Part shown: in pieces, positions 54,213 to 64,000 of the stretch
Numbering within the stretch: the first letter of the stretch is position 1
Layout of the letters: the number at the start of each line of letters is the position of its first letter
Assembly (NCBI GenBank): GCA_021234155.1
Contig: JAJEKV010000019.1
Coordinates: forward strand, 3,264,356 to 3,328,355
From: Isoetes taiwanensis
Taxonomy: Eukaryota > Streptophyta > Lycopodiopsida > Isoetales > Isoetaceae
Direction of reading: 5' to 3'
Length of the DNA stretch: 64,000 nucleotides
Notes under the pieces: model-generated
Database searches by the model: none
Told to the model about the DNA's origin: nothing
What the model saw: only the letters and a program-made list of their open reading frames with translations
Position numbers and translations under genes: made by a program

Positions 54213-55545
54213 AACAAACCAAGGCTGAGCAATTAAGAACTCCAGTAGAGTTGCAACCTTTGGATGTGCCCAACGCCAAGTGGGAAGTCATAACCATGGA
54301 TTTTATTGTGGGCCTTCCACGCACTCTCCGTGGATATGATGCATTAATGGTAGTGGTCGACAAATTGTCAAAGATGGCTCACTTCCTGCCATGTCGCACC
54401 ACGGACACCGCCTTCGACACCGCCTTGCTCTTTGCAAAAGAAATTTTCAGGTTGCACGGGATGCCGAGAGTGATTGTATCAGGCGGGGATCCTAAGTTTG
54501 TAAGTGCATTGCGGAAGGACTTCTTCGCCACCATCCGGACCAAGCTTGCCATGAGTACGACTTACCATCCTCGGACGGATGGTGGGATGCCGAGCGTGTC
54601 AATCGTATTATCGAAGATATGCTCTGATAGCTATGTATGGAGTAAGCAGTCACAATGGGCGGATTATATTTATCTGGTAGGGATTAAGCCTATAACGGAT
54701 ACAAAGCGAGAGTCTTCAAGATGTCTCCCTTCATGATAAATTATGGCTATCAATGTCTTACTCGGACACATGGCATAACCCTGTTTCTAAAGTGGAGGTC
54801 TCTCAACAACTCCTTTTAGAAATGCGGGCCTTAGTGGAGGAAGTTCGTTGGTTACCTATTGGCGGCACTTGCGATCGTCAAAAAGAGTCTAGCGGATAAG
54901 CACCCAACCCCCGCGAGTCTTCGGTGGGCGAATGAATCAGTTTGGCTTAAGATCAAAGTAAAACAAGCCAAGCTTAAAATTGGTAGCTGTAAGAAGGCAC
55001 CCGGATGGGGTTTGGGCGTTCAAGATTACTGAGCGGCGTGGGAGAACAAGCATATAAGCTTAGACTTGCCGCCCGGCGAAGATCCACAAGGTCTTTCCGC
55101 GTGAGTCTTACGAAACAACACACCCTGATCCAGAGGAGGTTTTGGATACCCCAACCCTCCTAGAAATGACCGAAGAGCAGCTGGAAATAGTGCCCGAAGC
55201 TCTTCTTGATCGAGCTTACAAACAGACCAGAAGGACTCAAATGTTGCAATACTTGGTCAAGTGGAAGCACTTACCAGTTGAAGATGCTACCTGGGTGATG
55301 AAGATAGACCTTGAGAAGCACTATCCGGACTTCATCACGGGAATCTCGGGGCCCGCACCATCAACGATGCTATCAACCCGCTCCGTGGGTAAGCTTGAAG
55401 GCTTGATTTGCCGAGAATCATGTTCTAGAGGGGTAGATGCATCGTATCTTATAATAATAACCGATGATGAGATCACCTTGGTGTTCTCTAGGACATGGTG
55501 TATTGTTGATGTTGGCATGACCGCGCAATGCTTGAAAAGCATCTA
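54213..55545 (+). pseudogene. pol: Integrase core and chromodomain of element B
   Basis: Continues from the zinc finger: ELQPLDVPNAKWEVITMDFI + VGLPRT, then ALMVVVDKLSKMAHFLPCRT, LHGMPRVIVSGGDPKFVSA and TTYHPRTDGG carry the D,D(35)E region (the last part is damaged). Near 55195-55335, PEALLDRAYKQTRRTQMLQY then LVKWKHLPVEDATWV is a chromodomain, the defining feature of chromoviruses. It probably directs integration to methylated-histone chromatin. The tail after it (to 55545) is not recognised. Confidence 0.88.
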
Positions 55546-56047
55546 GTAAATAGACTGCGTTTATTTACCCTATCTGAGGCCCCGAACCATTCCTTATGCC
55601 GCAATGAATTGCAAGCCATAGACATGATAGGTCCCCTTCTAGATACATTTTCTTTTATTTATAGGGGGTGGTCCCTTCAACCACAATCTAATCATATTAT
55701 TGACCTACGGGTATATTGACGTGTGCAGGCCAGTGAACAGATCGTCACCTGCCTTGTATAGAGGGTTGCTGATGACCCAACTTTTCCCGTATTGGTTTTG
55801 TCTACATGTGTGATTTTTGTTGTCTATGATGTTTTAAATCGGACTTTGGTCCTAAACTCTCTGATGATAAGTTTATATAAGGCACTTTGGTGCTTCAACC
55901 TTGATACTTTCAACTTCAATGTATTACTGTCCGAAATGTTATAATTTCAACGTATTCGTATTATATTTTTACCTTTCTTTTCTAATTGAGTTCTTTAAGT
56001 ATATGTTTCCGATTAACTAACCCCAATGCTGAGGACATCATTATTTT
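55546..56047 (+). other. 3' untranslated part of element B
   Basis: AT-rich sequence without a coding frame, between the integrase stop and the polypurine tract. Confidence 0.5.
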
Positions 56048-56062
56048 TTTAGGAGGGGAGAA
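56048..56062 (+). other. Polypurine tract of element B
   Basis: 'taggaggggagaa' ends at the start of the 3' LTR. Confidence 0.85.
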
Positions 56063-57708
56063 TGTGACGTTCCACGTATTTATACGGTCCATGTCACGTA
56101 TTTATACGGGACACGTACAAATACACGCACGTCACCCTCTATAAATATACGCCACCATGGGGGTATTGGAATAGGGGGGTTACTCTAAAAAGGATTAAAT
56201 TAGCTATGCTAATTTAACACATTAAATATAATAACCTATAACTTAGGAAATTAAGACTAAATAGAATTAATTAGGCTAATTCTTTGTTTGGGAAGGCCCA
56301 CCGCCCCAATCGATTAGCCAAGCATGGGGTTTCAAGTTAGGCTGTCAACCTTTGGTCCCAATCCACATATGTTGACTCCCCCAATTCGACCAAAGAAGGA
56401 GGGGAGGAGGCGCCATCATACCTTCGAGCAAGTCCCGGACACCCAGCCAAGCAAAAGGCTGAATCCTTAAAGTCCCAAGAGATGGAAGCGCCCCATGGTA
56501 ACGAGTCCAGCCAGAACTCAGGTGGGTGGCTAGGATAGCCGTGAATTCTAGATAACGCCCCTATTGGGCCTTGGTTGTGTTCATATCTCTGTTCTCTTTG
56601 TGTTTCAATCATAGAAACTAACCCTTGATTGTTAAAGAAAGTTCTCTTTTTATTCGATTCTGGTTCTTACTCTGAAAGGATGGATTGTTAGTTCTTTGTT
56701 TAATCTTACTCTAAAATGAGGGGGGATTACGGGGGTAGAGACCTCTGAGCAGGTGTATTGTAGTATGCTCTAGATAGCGCCAGCAGAGTCCCATTAGATG
56801 CGGCACATTGCACAAGAGCCCACGGGTCCTAGATGCTATGGTGCGGCTTAGCACCGGACAAAGGAACACGGTGGTGAAGTGGGGGTGGGGTCTTGCCACG
56901 AAGATAAAAAGGCTCTGAGACTCCTACGATGGGCTAGGCACGATGGCGGTCCGTGAGGGCGGGTATGGGTCTAACACTCCACAGGTGTAGAGGTGTGACC
57001 CGTATGGGGCACCTTGCACTTTAGTAGATTTAGGGTGAGTAAGTTGGAGTGCGGATCGCGGGGTCGGCTGATGCGTGCACGTATTCTCTAGCTCACCCAT
57101 GGAACCCTTGTGATTGGAAGGGGCGCTTCCCAGGCACTGCCTCATCGGACCCGAGGCGTCATGAACACAGGTAGGCTCGAGGGTGATACCTGAGCTTGCG
57201 TCTCCGGAAGGCTATAAGCGAAGCCATAGCATGAATTGACCCATCGCAAAGTGTGCACATGGAGGGGCGGATGGAGTGGACAACCCTAGCCAGGGTTCTA
57301 TGCCAGCCAGCGCCATGCCAAGACTTCGGTCTGGCGATCTCTTGAGGCCCGGTAGTGGGTCGATCCTCATTGGAGTCCGAGCCGGGGTAGAACCTGGGGT
57401 TTGGGCGTTTTCTTAGGTTTAGATGCATATTCTATGCAGATGGTATTTGGATGGATGCGCCACCCTTCGTGGTGGTTATTTATGTATATTTGTGCTGTGT
57501 GCTAACCCTTGTATTCATGCTTCCGCGACGTAGGAGTCCCATTGAAGGCGTGGGCCGAATGACCCCTTCGTGTCCTTCTTTCGGGCATCATTTCATAGAT
57601 GACCCGAAACAGACGGAGGGCCCTGCTCATGGTGGGATGATCGCCATGGGAGGGGAAAGTCCCCGTATGTATACGGCCGAGGGTCGTATATATTCTGGGA
57701 GCGTCACA
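56063..57708 (+). repeat. 3' LTR of element B
   Basis: Starts tgtgacgttccacgtattta and ends gggagcgtcaca. It contains ~130 bp near 57020-57150 not matched in the 5' LTR, which has a corresponding deletion. Flanked by GGATT. Confidence 0.92.
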
Positions 57709-57713
57709 GGATT

Positions 57714-58258
57714 CATGGAAGCCGGTTGCAGAAACTAACTCCTAGAAGCTTCTTCTTTATAAAAAAGGTGAATTATGTTGTGGCCATTTGTTTTTTGTGC
57801 TCTGAAAATGCCTCCTTTTGATTCATGTCATAATCAGATTGTTTTCGAGAAGCCTTCGCTGAAGCAATCTATATGCATATATGTTTTGGTCCCAAAACGT
57901 AGATTTGTGTACTTTTGGTTTTGCTTATGTCCTCTATAAAATCTGCTCCTCAGATGTTTGAAGCTCTCTGTGACAAAAATCCAATCACAGGTCTTCAAGG
58001 AGTTCTCTCATTTCTATGCTAACAAAACATGTATTTCCATTCTCTGCTCTACTAGACTTGTCCTTATGCTTCTGCAATGCTTGTTCCATGACGAGCACTA
58101 AAGATTTCTTCAGCTCAATCCTCATAAAGTCATGATATCAAGTATTCTATTCTTTTGAAGTAGCAATTTTGATTGATTGTGAAAACATGACTTTGAAGCA
58201 TGACCTAAGTCACTTCACCCTCCGACCATGGCGGGCAACCCTCCGTGCGCAGCACCTT
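57714..58258. other. Flank between element B and duplication 2
   Basis: AT-rich unique sequence. It was contiguous with 38950-39216 before element B inserted. No supported gene. Confidence 0.4.
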
Positions 58259-59214
58259 GTTTTACTTGCATTCTTTTTGTGTTACCAGCATTCAACTTGC
58301 AGCATTCAACTTGCAGACAATCTTTTTTACTTCTAAAATGAGAGACATTACAGAGAAATGTATTCAATATTGAGAATGCCTTTAAATCACCGGAAACAAG
58401 TTCCACAACCCTAAAACAGCTCCTGATTCAACAATTCTTCCATCCTGATTGTGAAAGAGGGCACCGTAGTTCAGCAATTCACCATACTAATTTTGATGGT
58501 ACAAGAGCTTCAAGTTTATGAAGCTTTTTTATTAAAAGAAGCAGCCACCTGTTACAAAAATAGTAGGATCTGGATCACCTGTTACAAAAACAGGGGAATC
58601 TTCCATTTCCTGTAAGTTTTGCATGCAAAGGCAGCAAAGCAGCCCTAAAACTTGAAAAAAGTCAGTAACAACTTCAATAAACATATCTTCAAGGCAAGAA
58701 GCCATTCATAAATCGTCATTCCGCACCTCCAAGACGCTCGAATTACCAAAATGCTCAATAAAGCTCAAGAAATGCCCAATAAAGCTCAAGAAAGCCCGAA
58801 AAACCTCTGTTTATCACAATCTTTACGTTCTTGCAAAATATAAGCGAATCTTTGTCGATCTTCAAAAAATGACTCCATAAATATCCCTGAAACTTATAAA
58901 ACGCCGAATCTGGACTCAAAAATGAGAGCGCCATCATTTCGGCTATCAATCATGAAAACTTTAACTAATCCTCCAAAGATCATCCCAAAAAGATCCCTAA
59001 AACTCCTACATCGCCTAATCGAACCTCAATCTAGCCTAGAAGACAACAGCACCATCGTTCCGGCCAGGCATCACAGAAATGCCATAGCTGCAGAGTTGAA
59101 GCGCAGAGAGAAAGAAGGGAAAATGGTGGAAAAAGGCATTTTATATGGCCACCTCAGCCGGACACGTCAGTTGCCACGTCAGAATGGAAACTACCCAAAT
59201 CTTTACGCTGCAAC

Positions 59215-59338
59215 AATTGCTTTTTAGATGCAATTCTGGCGCGTCAGGTGTGCCTCCGCGCATCACGCGTCAGGTGTGCCTCCGCGTTGATGCGCGTCGG
59301 CACACCTTCCACGCCAGAATTGCACCTAAAAAGCAATT
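59215..59338. repeat. Foldback (MITE-like) element, copy B
   Basis: The same inverted repeat as 9582-9705. The arms here (aattgctttttagatgcaat ... ttgcacctaaaaagcaatt) match over 26 of 27 outer bases. Confidence 0.75.
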
Positions 59339-59553
59339 CTTGTATACATAATTAAGTATATTAACACACAATTGAACATATGGTCTGAATACAACATTGC
59401 CATAATAAACATAGAACATTTACATAACCATGGTCTCAAACTCGTGGATTTATACATGATATGGCCAAGACAAGCAGACCGACTTATATACACGTTTACA
59501 GAAAGAAATGACAAAGGAAACTTAACACAACAGATAATGGCATAGAAACTACT

Positions 59554-60191
59554 CTACCATCTTTCTTTAGCTACATCTAGCAACACTAGGATTCGTCGCC
59601 TCACCGCCTCCACCTCTCGAAGCTCCTTCAGCAAGAAAGCTCTGCAAAGGTTCAGCTGAGACCGAAGCGCACCCCTTTCCAGGATTACAGAGTTTATCCC
59701 ATGGCTTTCTAGCAATTCCATAGAGGGCTCAATACGATCCAATGCTTTTGGGAGTGCCATAGGAAGCTCTTGAACAACCAAATAAACATCTTTGACAGAA
59801 TCTTCGACATCCGTTAAACCTGTCAGTAAGTCCGGCATCTCCTCCTTCACTTGAGATTCAATAACAGAGTATGCCTCGGATTCTGAATCCTCAGAAGTAT
59901 CGCTGATAACAACAATCTCCCATTGTCCATCATGAATGACTCTTATGTTATCCCCACACTGCGAAAATAGTCTATCAAACACAATCACCGCGAGAAGATT
60001 ATACATGATAGCGAGCTACCACATCCAACAATATCAAATTCATAGTCATGGATATCCAGTAGAATATATGGAGCATCTGAATCCGGAATCTCTAGAGGGA
60101 AGGGGCACACTCCACTATTCGCATATATAAATTCATCAGCACTATTGCCATGTTCTACATTATCTTCCCTATCACAGCAGCACAAGCAGTT
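59554..60191 (-). CDS. Unrecognised conserved protein, 3' exons (copy B)
   Basis: Equivalent to 9901-10541. The terminal exon can be read for 150 codons (60006 to 59554), including FDRLFSQCGDNIRVIHDGQW then EIVVISDTSEDSESEAYSVI, ending KERW. The piece at 60190-60020 encodes EDNVEHGNSADEFIYANSG and DAPYILLDIHDYEFDIV. Only about two residues differ from copy A, which implies either a recent duplication or constraint. The LINE lies upstream on this strand, as in copy A, so it inserted before the duplication. Confidence 0.5.
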
Positions 60192-60192
60192 G

Positions 60193-63100
60193 GGTAGGGT
60201 TAAATCCTTCTTAGGGGATTTCAATGCACGGACGGGAGTAGAGCAGCCCATGAGACTTGATCCCCTAAGCGATGTCCTGCGGCTCGCCCTTGAGGCAACC
60301 TGGCCACGGTCGAATGACAGCCGGGTCATTCGCTTTTGGCGACGATTTGCTCTGCTATCGCGGTATTTTGACTTGATAATTTGCAATGGCACATCACGGT
60401 GGCACCTTCTCACAAGTGCACTGCCGAGCGGGACAATCAGGGGGGAGGGTCTAGTGTGGTAGACTATGTGCTCGTAGTTGCGCAAGATATGCATCTCATC
60501 GATCGTTTACGGGTGGGCATCGAAGCCCGGTCGGGATGAGGAGGTCGACTCAAATCACCTCCCACTTTATTTGGACATGGCTTGACAAGCCGCCAAAACC
60601 CCCACTATGCCAGCCCCTCGCCATCCTCGGTTCTGATTTGCGGATTATGAGCGGCGAGGACTTCTGCCGAGATGCTCATGGGCGCCACCGGCAATTACTG
60701 CGGACCCTCACACTAGAGCGAAGAAGCGGAACCCGATTGGCCGAGCTATTACGGGATGCGGCCAGACCGGTGTTTAAGGAGACCCCCTCCCGTGGCGCTC
60801 GGGGACAACAACCTTTCCGCAGAACGGTGGTTTGATCGCGAGTATAAAACGCAAGCACCAGCTCCGTCACATTACGGATCCAGTACCCACTTGCGAGGCC
60901 ACCACACGATCAGCGCCCATCACGGAAGGAAACAAAGGCCGCGGTACCTTGCGGGCACCCGAGGGAGATGTTAAACTCTTTGGACACTCATCCTCGAACC
61001 TTTTTGGCCCTTGAGTGCTTGAAGGCCAACCCGACCCTCTGAGGGGACATCACACGGGCAATGGGGGCGATACTACTGCGGCAGCTCTATGACCCACCCG
61101 GGGGCCGTAATCGCCCATACCCCCACAAGATGGCCCCCCATTGGTTCTGTGGAGGAGGAGGATGTTGTGGAGGGCACACAGCGGGCTGGCTAATGGGAAG
61201 GCGGTGACCTCGGCGGTATCTGAGGCCAAGTTACTCAAATGGGCGGCGGGCGGTGCCGATCCTCACTACCATTCAGCGAGCATTGCGGGGAAGGTTTCCC
61301 CGACAATGGACCACAAGCGGGGCTTGTCCCCATTCACAAAGGCGGGCGACCCACCTTTGTCCGGCCAATTCTTAGAGCGATCATGAGTCGATTCGGTATT
61401 TGCCAAACTGTTGGGCGGCATTCTCGGCGATGCCGACCCGTTGGGCGGAAGCGGCCGAGATGTCGCGAGCCCCACACAAGCGGGCTTTAGACCCCGCCAC
61501 TCAACGATTGACCATATCTTTACTGCGAGCGATTGAAGGCGACCAAAACCATGGCCGGGACTTGTATTCTTTGCTTTGTGGACTTGGCGAAGGCTTTTGA
61601 TCACGGTCCCGGGAAAAGCGTGGGCTAGGCTGCGTCAGCTGGGGCTGCGGCTGCACGATGCGAGAATGCCATATCTGGTACGTATGAGAGTTGTTTTGGC
61701 ATGATGCATCCAGCGGGCCAAGCATTCACCGATGATATCGGGGTCGGTGGGGCTGCCCCCTCTCACCAACACTTTTAGCCTCTACATTGACCCGGTTAGA
61801 GCCGGCTTCTTGAGCATGGGGGGGTGGCATACGGCTTTTGCACGGATCATCCGCCCGGCTCATTCATGAGGGCGATGTTGACCTTCAGCCCACACCCGAA
61901 GCTATGCGGTCTCATCACGGATGCCCTAGACACATTCTTCGGGGCTCTGGACATGCGGCGTGAATCGGCCAAGACGGGGTGGTTCTCATATCCTCTTCCG
62001 CCACCCCGCCTCCACGCACTCACATATCGAGGGCGGCAGCATGTGGAGGTCACGCCCACCTACAAGTACCTAGGGGTGGAGTTCCCCTCCTCGCTCTGTT
62101 GGGAGGCGTCCATCAAACTTCGCGGGGTGGCATTGGCTGGAAAGCTTTATGCCATCGAGAACAACAAATCACCAGGCGGAGCTCTATGATTGGGGCCATC
62201 GGTCACATCTGTTTTGAACTTTGGTCGAAATTGCACATCATGCAATGCGGGTCGAGGTTTGGGGCCAGTCGTCTCTTTGGCGACACAGAATGACTTGGGC
62301 GGTCGCGAGAAGGCATTTTTGGCACGGGAGCACTTGGGGTGAAACCTTGACCCCCTATCGGTCCTTTGCGGGGAAATTGGATTCTTGCCGCCCGATGGGC
62401 AGCCCTTGATAGACACATCGTCTACTTTGGAAAGTGGTTAATATGGGTGATGCTCCGGCTCCGCGCACGGCTTCTGTTGTGGCAATGGGCCCTCGGCTGC
62501 TCGGGGCCTATTGGAGGGTAAGAGATCGGTGGTTCGCCCGGATGGAGCGTCGCGGGGAACCTGATGCGTGCAAGTGGACCTGAGGCCGATCATGGCGGCT
62601 TGGGGGAATACACGGGCGCTTGCTTCCTTGGCAAGCTCACGGGACCGGCGCTAGAGCAGGTCAAAAGCGGCCCATTACAAGGAGCACATCAACCCGCGTT
62701 GGCGGGGCCACGGCTCTACGCATTCCATTTTTGTAAAGCGGACTCATTGCCTCCATTACATGCGGTACCCACCATCTACGCATCGAGGCAGGCGGGTGGA
62801 TTGGGAGCCCCTCCGGGACCAGCTCTGTCGGTCTTTGTCAAGCGGGTGCCATTGAGGATGAATCTCACACTTTCGAGTTGCCGGAGGGATTGATCGGATC
62901 TGGGCGGATATGTTCCCTTAGTGCGGCGGGACTTGCCCCTACATTTCTTGATGAACACACCGCGTCGATGCGTGCTCTAGGGTCATACATTCGGGAGTCT
63001 TGGATCTGCGAGCCACCTTTGCCCCTTTGGTGCTGTGTCCGGGGCACTATGGGTACGGTACATGAGTGTATATATTTGTGTGTTTTTGTATTTTGTATAT

Positions 63101-63267
63101 TGGAACAGTTTGTCAGCAGGCTGATTGCTGCCACGGTTTTTCCCTCGAAAACCCTTCGGGGCGGGGGTTTTTTAATCCGGGTAGTAATCCGCTTGCTGCG
63201 CTTTTGTATTGGGTCCCATAGACCGATTGGTCTCCGTGGACGATAAAAATATCTTCCTTCCTTCCTA
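60193..63267 (+). mobile_element. LINE (non-LTR retrotransposon), degenerate copy B
   Basis: About 3.07 kb, the longer of the two LINE copies. It shows the endonuclease (LGDFNARTGVEQPMRLDP near 60215; SNHLPLYLDMA near 60555). A region missing from copy A follows (60580-61090). RT pieces include GQNHGRDLYSLLCG near 61540 (frameshifted), and RQGCPLSP is damaged near 61745. A C-terminal region is at 61980-62900. The 3' end is 'gtggacgataaaaatatctt' + TTCC units. It is non-functional. Confidence 0.85.
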
Positions 63268-63299
63268 TCCTCAAACATGTTAGTACTATCCCATAACTG

Positions 63300-64000
63300 C
63301 TTCCTTCTCTTTCCTATCCACTCAATGGTCACCACTCTAGACTAGCATTATATGCCATGCAGCTTGCACCCACTCCAGAGAAATATAGGTCAAATTGTTT
63401 GGCAGCATCCAAGAGCTCGTCAATCTAAACTTTGATGTCTACAACACGGACTTCACCATGTGAACGAAGGAAGCAGTTCGAAATATCCCAAGATGATAAA
63501 GCAGACAATGGAAAGCCCTGGCCATTATATTTCGATTGTCAAGCATAATAACATGCTTGACATTTCCTACGCCATACAATGCATATAATTCCTTTCTAAC
63601 TTTACCTGTTCAGCTGACACATTGTGCAAATGCACCTTGAATTGCAGTTTGCCTGTGTCTTTGAGACAAAAACCAACAATACCTTCGAAGCAGTGTAGCA
63701 TGCCCCCCATCAAAACCTTGCAAAGAATCATTACTCCTGCAGGTCTTGTCTGGTTCCAGCCTAAAAAATTCTTAATTTTCACACATACCGTTGCATTTTG
63801 CATTCAACTACATAGCTAGGCACATGTAAGTGATTGAGAGAAAACCTCATTTGCAATGCCACAATGCCGGCTTGACAATTTTCCTCTAGAAATTGTATCA
63901 TCCTATCATACAAAGAGGCGCCACATTGGAACCTCCAAACACTATTGTCACGGATACATTTAGTGCTCGGGCATGTCCACAACCTCCTCACTAGCCACCC
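63300..64000 (-). pseudogene. Unrecognised minus-strand coding remnants (copy B)
   Basis: Matches 13040-13742. It encodes FLGWNQTRPAGVMILCKVLM then GKLQFKVHLHNVSAEQ, and upstream SLYDRMIQFLEENCQAGIVA. Small differences from copy A introduce extra frameshifts (for example near 63785 and 63925). It continues beyond the window. Confidence 0.4.

Larger units (their letters stand above)
48891..54217 (-). mobile_element. Ty1/copia element nested in element B, target-site duplication AACAA
   Basis: It lies on the minus strand, with LTRs 54212-53721 (5') and 49388-48896 (3'). AACAA flanks at 48891-48895 and 54213-54217. Domain order along the minus strand is gag, protease, integrase, reverse transcriptase, RNase H, the copia order. 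Many stops and small indels break the polyprotein. Insertion postdates element B because it cuts the integrase zinc finger exactly in the CQQ|TKA codons. Confidence 0.95.
39212..57713 (+). mobile_element. Element B: full-length Ty3 chromovirus with captured histone H3
   Basis: LTRs at 39217-40774 and 56063-57708 are flanked by 5 bp repeats GGATT (39212-39216 and 57709-57713). Order inside: primer-binding site, charged leader frame, histone H3, ORF2, gag, protease, reverse transcriptase, RNase H, integrase with C-terminal chromodomain, polypurine tract. A copia element (48896-54212) is inserted in the integrase. Without it the element is about 13.2 kb, long for a chromovirus because of the ~4.5 kb between LTR and gag. 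Pol is broken by frameshifts and a catalytic substitution, so this copy cannot move by itself. Confidence 0.93.
58259..64000. repeat. Segmental duplication 2, copy B
   Basis: Matches 8626-13742. It carries the same foldback, the same minus-strand gene pieces and a longer version of the LINE. It is cut by the window end. Confidence 0.9.

Overview
This is nuclear DNA of a land plant with a large, repeat-rich genome. The evidence is intron-bearing plant gene remnants (an aluminium-activated malate transporter, a tRNA-dihydrouridine synthase 3-like gene, TPR and RRM fragments), plastid-derived DNA (trnV-GAC and rpl2 remnants), and plant-type Ty3 chromovirus, Ty1/copia, LINE and non-autonomous elements. 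A fern or other non-flowering lineage is possible, but I cannot fix the clade. Almost every coding feature is broken by frameshifts, stops or truncation. The window looks like a degenerating pericentromeric or intergenic block rather than a gene-rich one.

Layout. About 416-7515 is the first copy of a ~7 kb segmental duplication (second copy ~27114-33850) carrying an ALMT pseudogene. About 7516-8647 is a terminal-inverted-repeat element with a long hairpin nested in one arm. About 8626-13742 is the first copy of a second duplication (second copy 58259 to the window end), carrying an unrecognised minus-strand gene interrupted by a LINE. 15186-15962 holds a LINE relic and plastid DNA. 16590-21400 is a truncated Ty3-type element (element A). 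21646-21880 is the start of a small secreted Cys-rich protein gene. 22463-25112 is a complete non-coding LTR retroelement with target-site duplication ATCAA. 25685-26455 holds two exons of a DUS3-like gene. 34416-36750 holds TPR, RRM (hnRNP H/F-like) and unidentified exon fragments. 37382-38227 is a tandem repeat. 39217-57708 is a full-length Ty3 chromovirus (element B, target-site duplication GGATT), into whose integrase a 5.3 kb copia element has inserted on the opposite strand (48896-54212, target-site duplication AACAA).

The main discovery is that elements A and B belong to one Ty3 lineage that carries two extra genes upstream of gag-pol. The first is a histone H3 with the complete histone fold but a non-canonical N-terminal tail. 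The second is a ~460-470 codon protein of unknown family, conserved in length and modular pattern between A and B. The two genes are separated by a conserved block (CAGCCTTAAT...TAAAAAGGG(G)AC) that looks like an internal promoter. In A the gap also holds three ~200-bp-spaced copies of a strongly structured ~72 nt stem-loop. B additionally has a chromodomain at the integrase C-terminus, so one element would encode both a chromatin reader and its own nucleosome subunit. I know of no described retroelement with this combination.

Caution: paired repeat copies show near-identical blocks alternating with blocks dense in small indels, especially in GC-rich TE sequence. Some frameshifts may therefore be assembly or base-calling artefacts.
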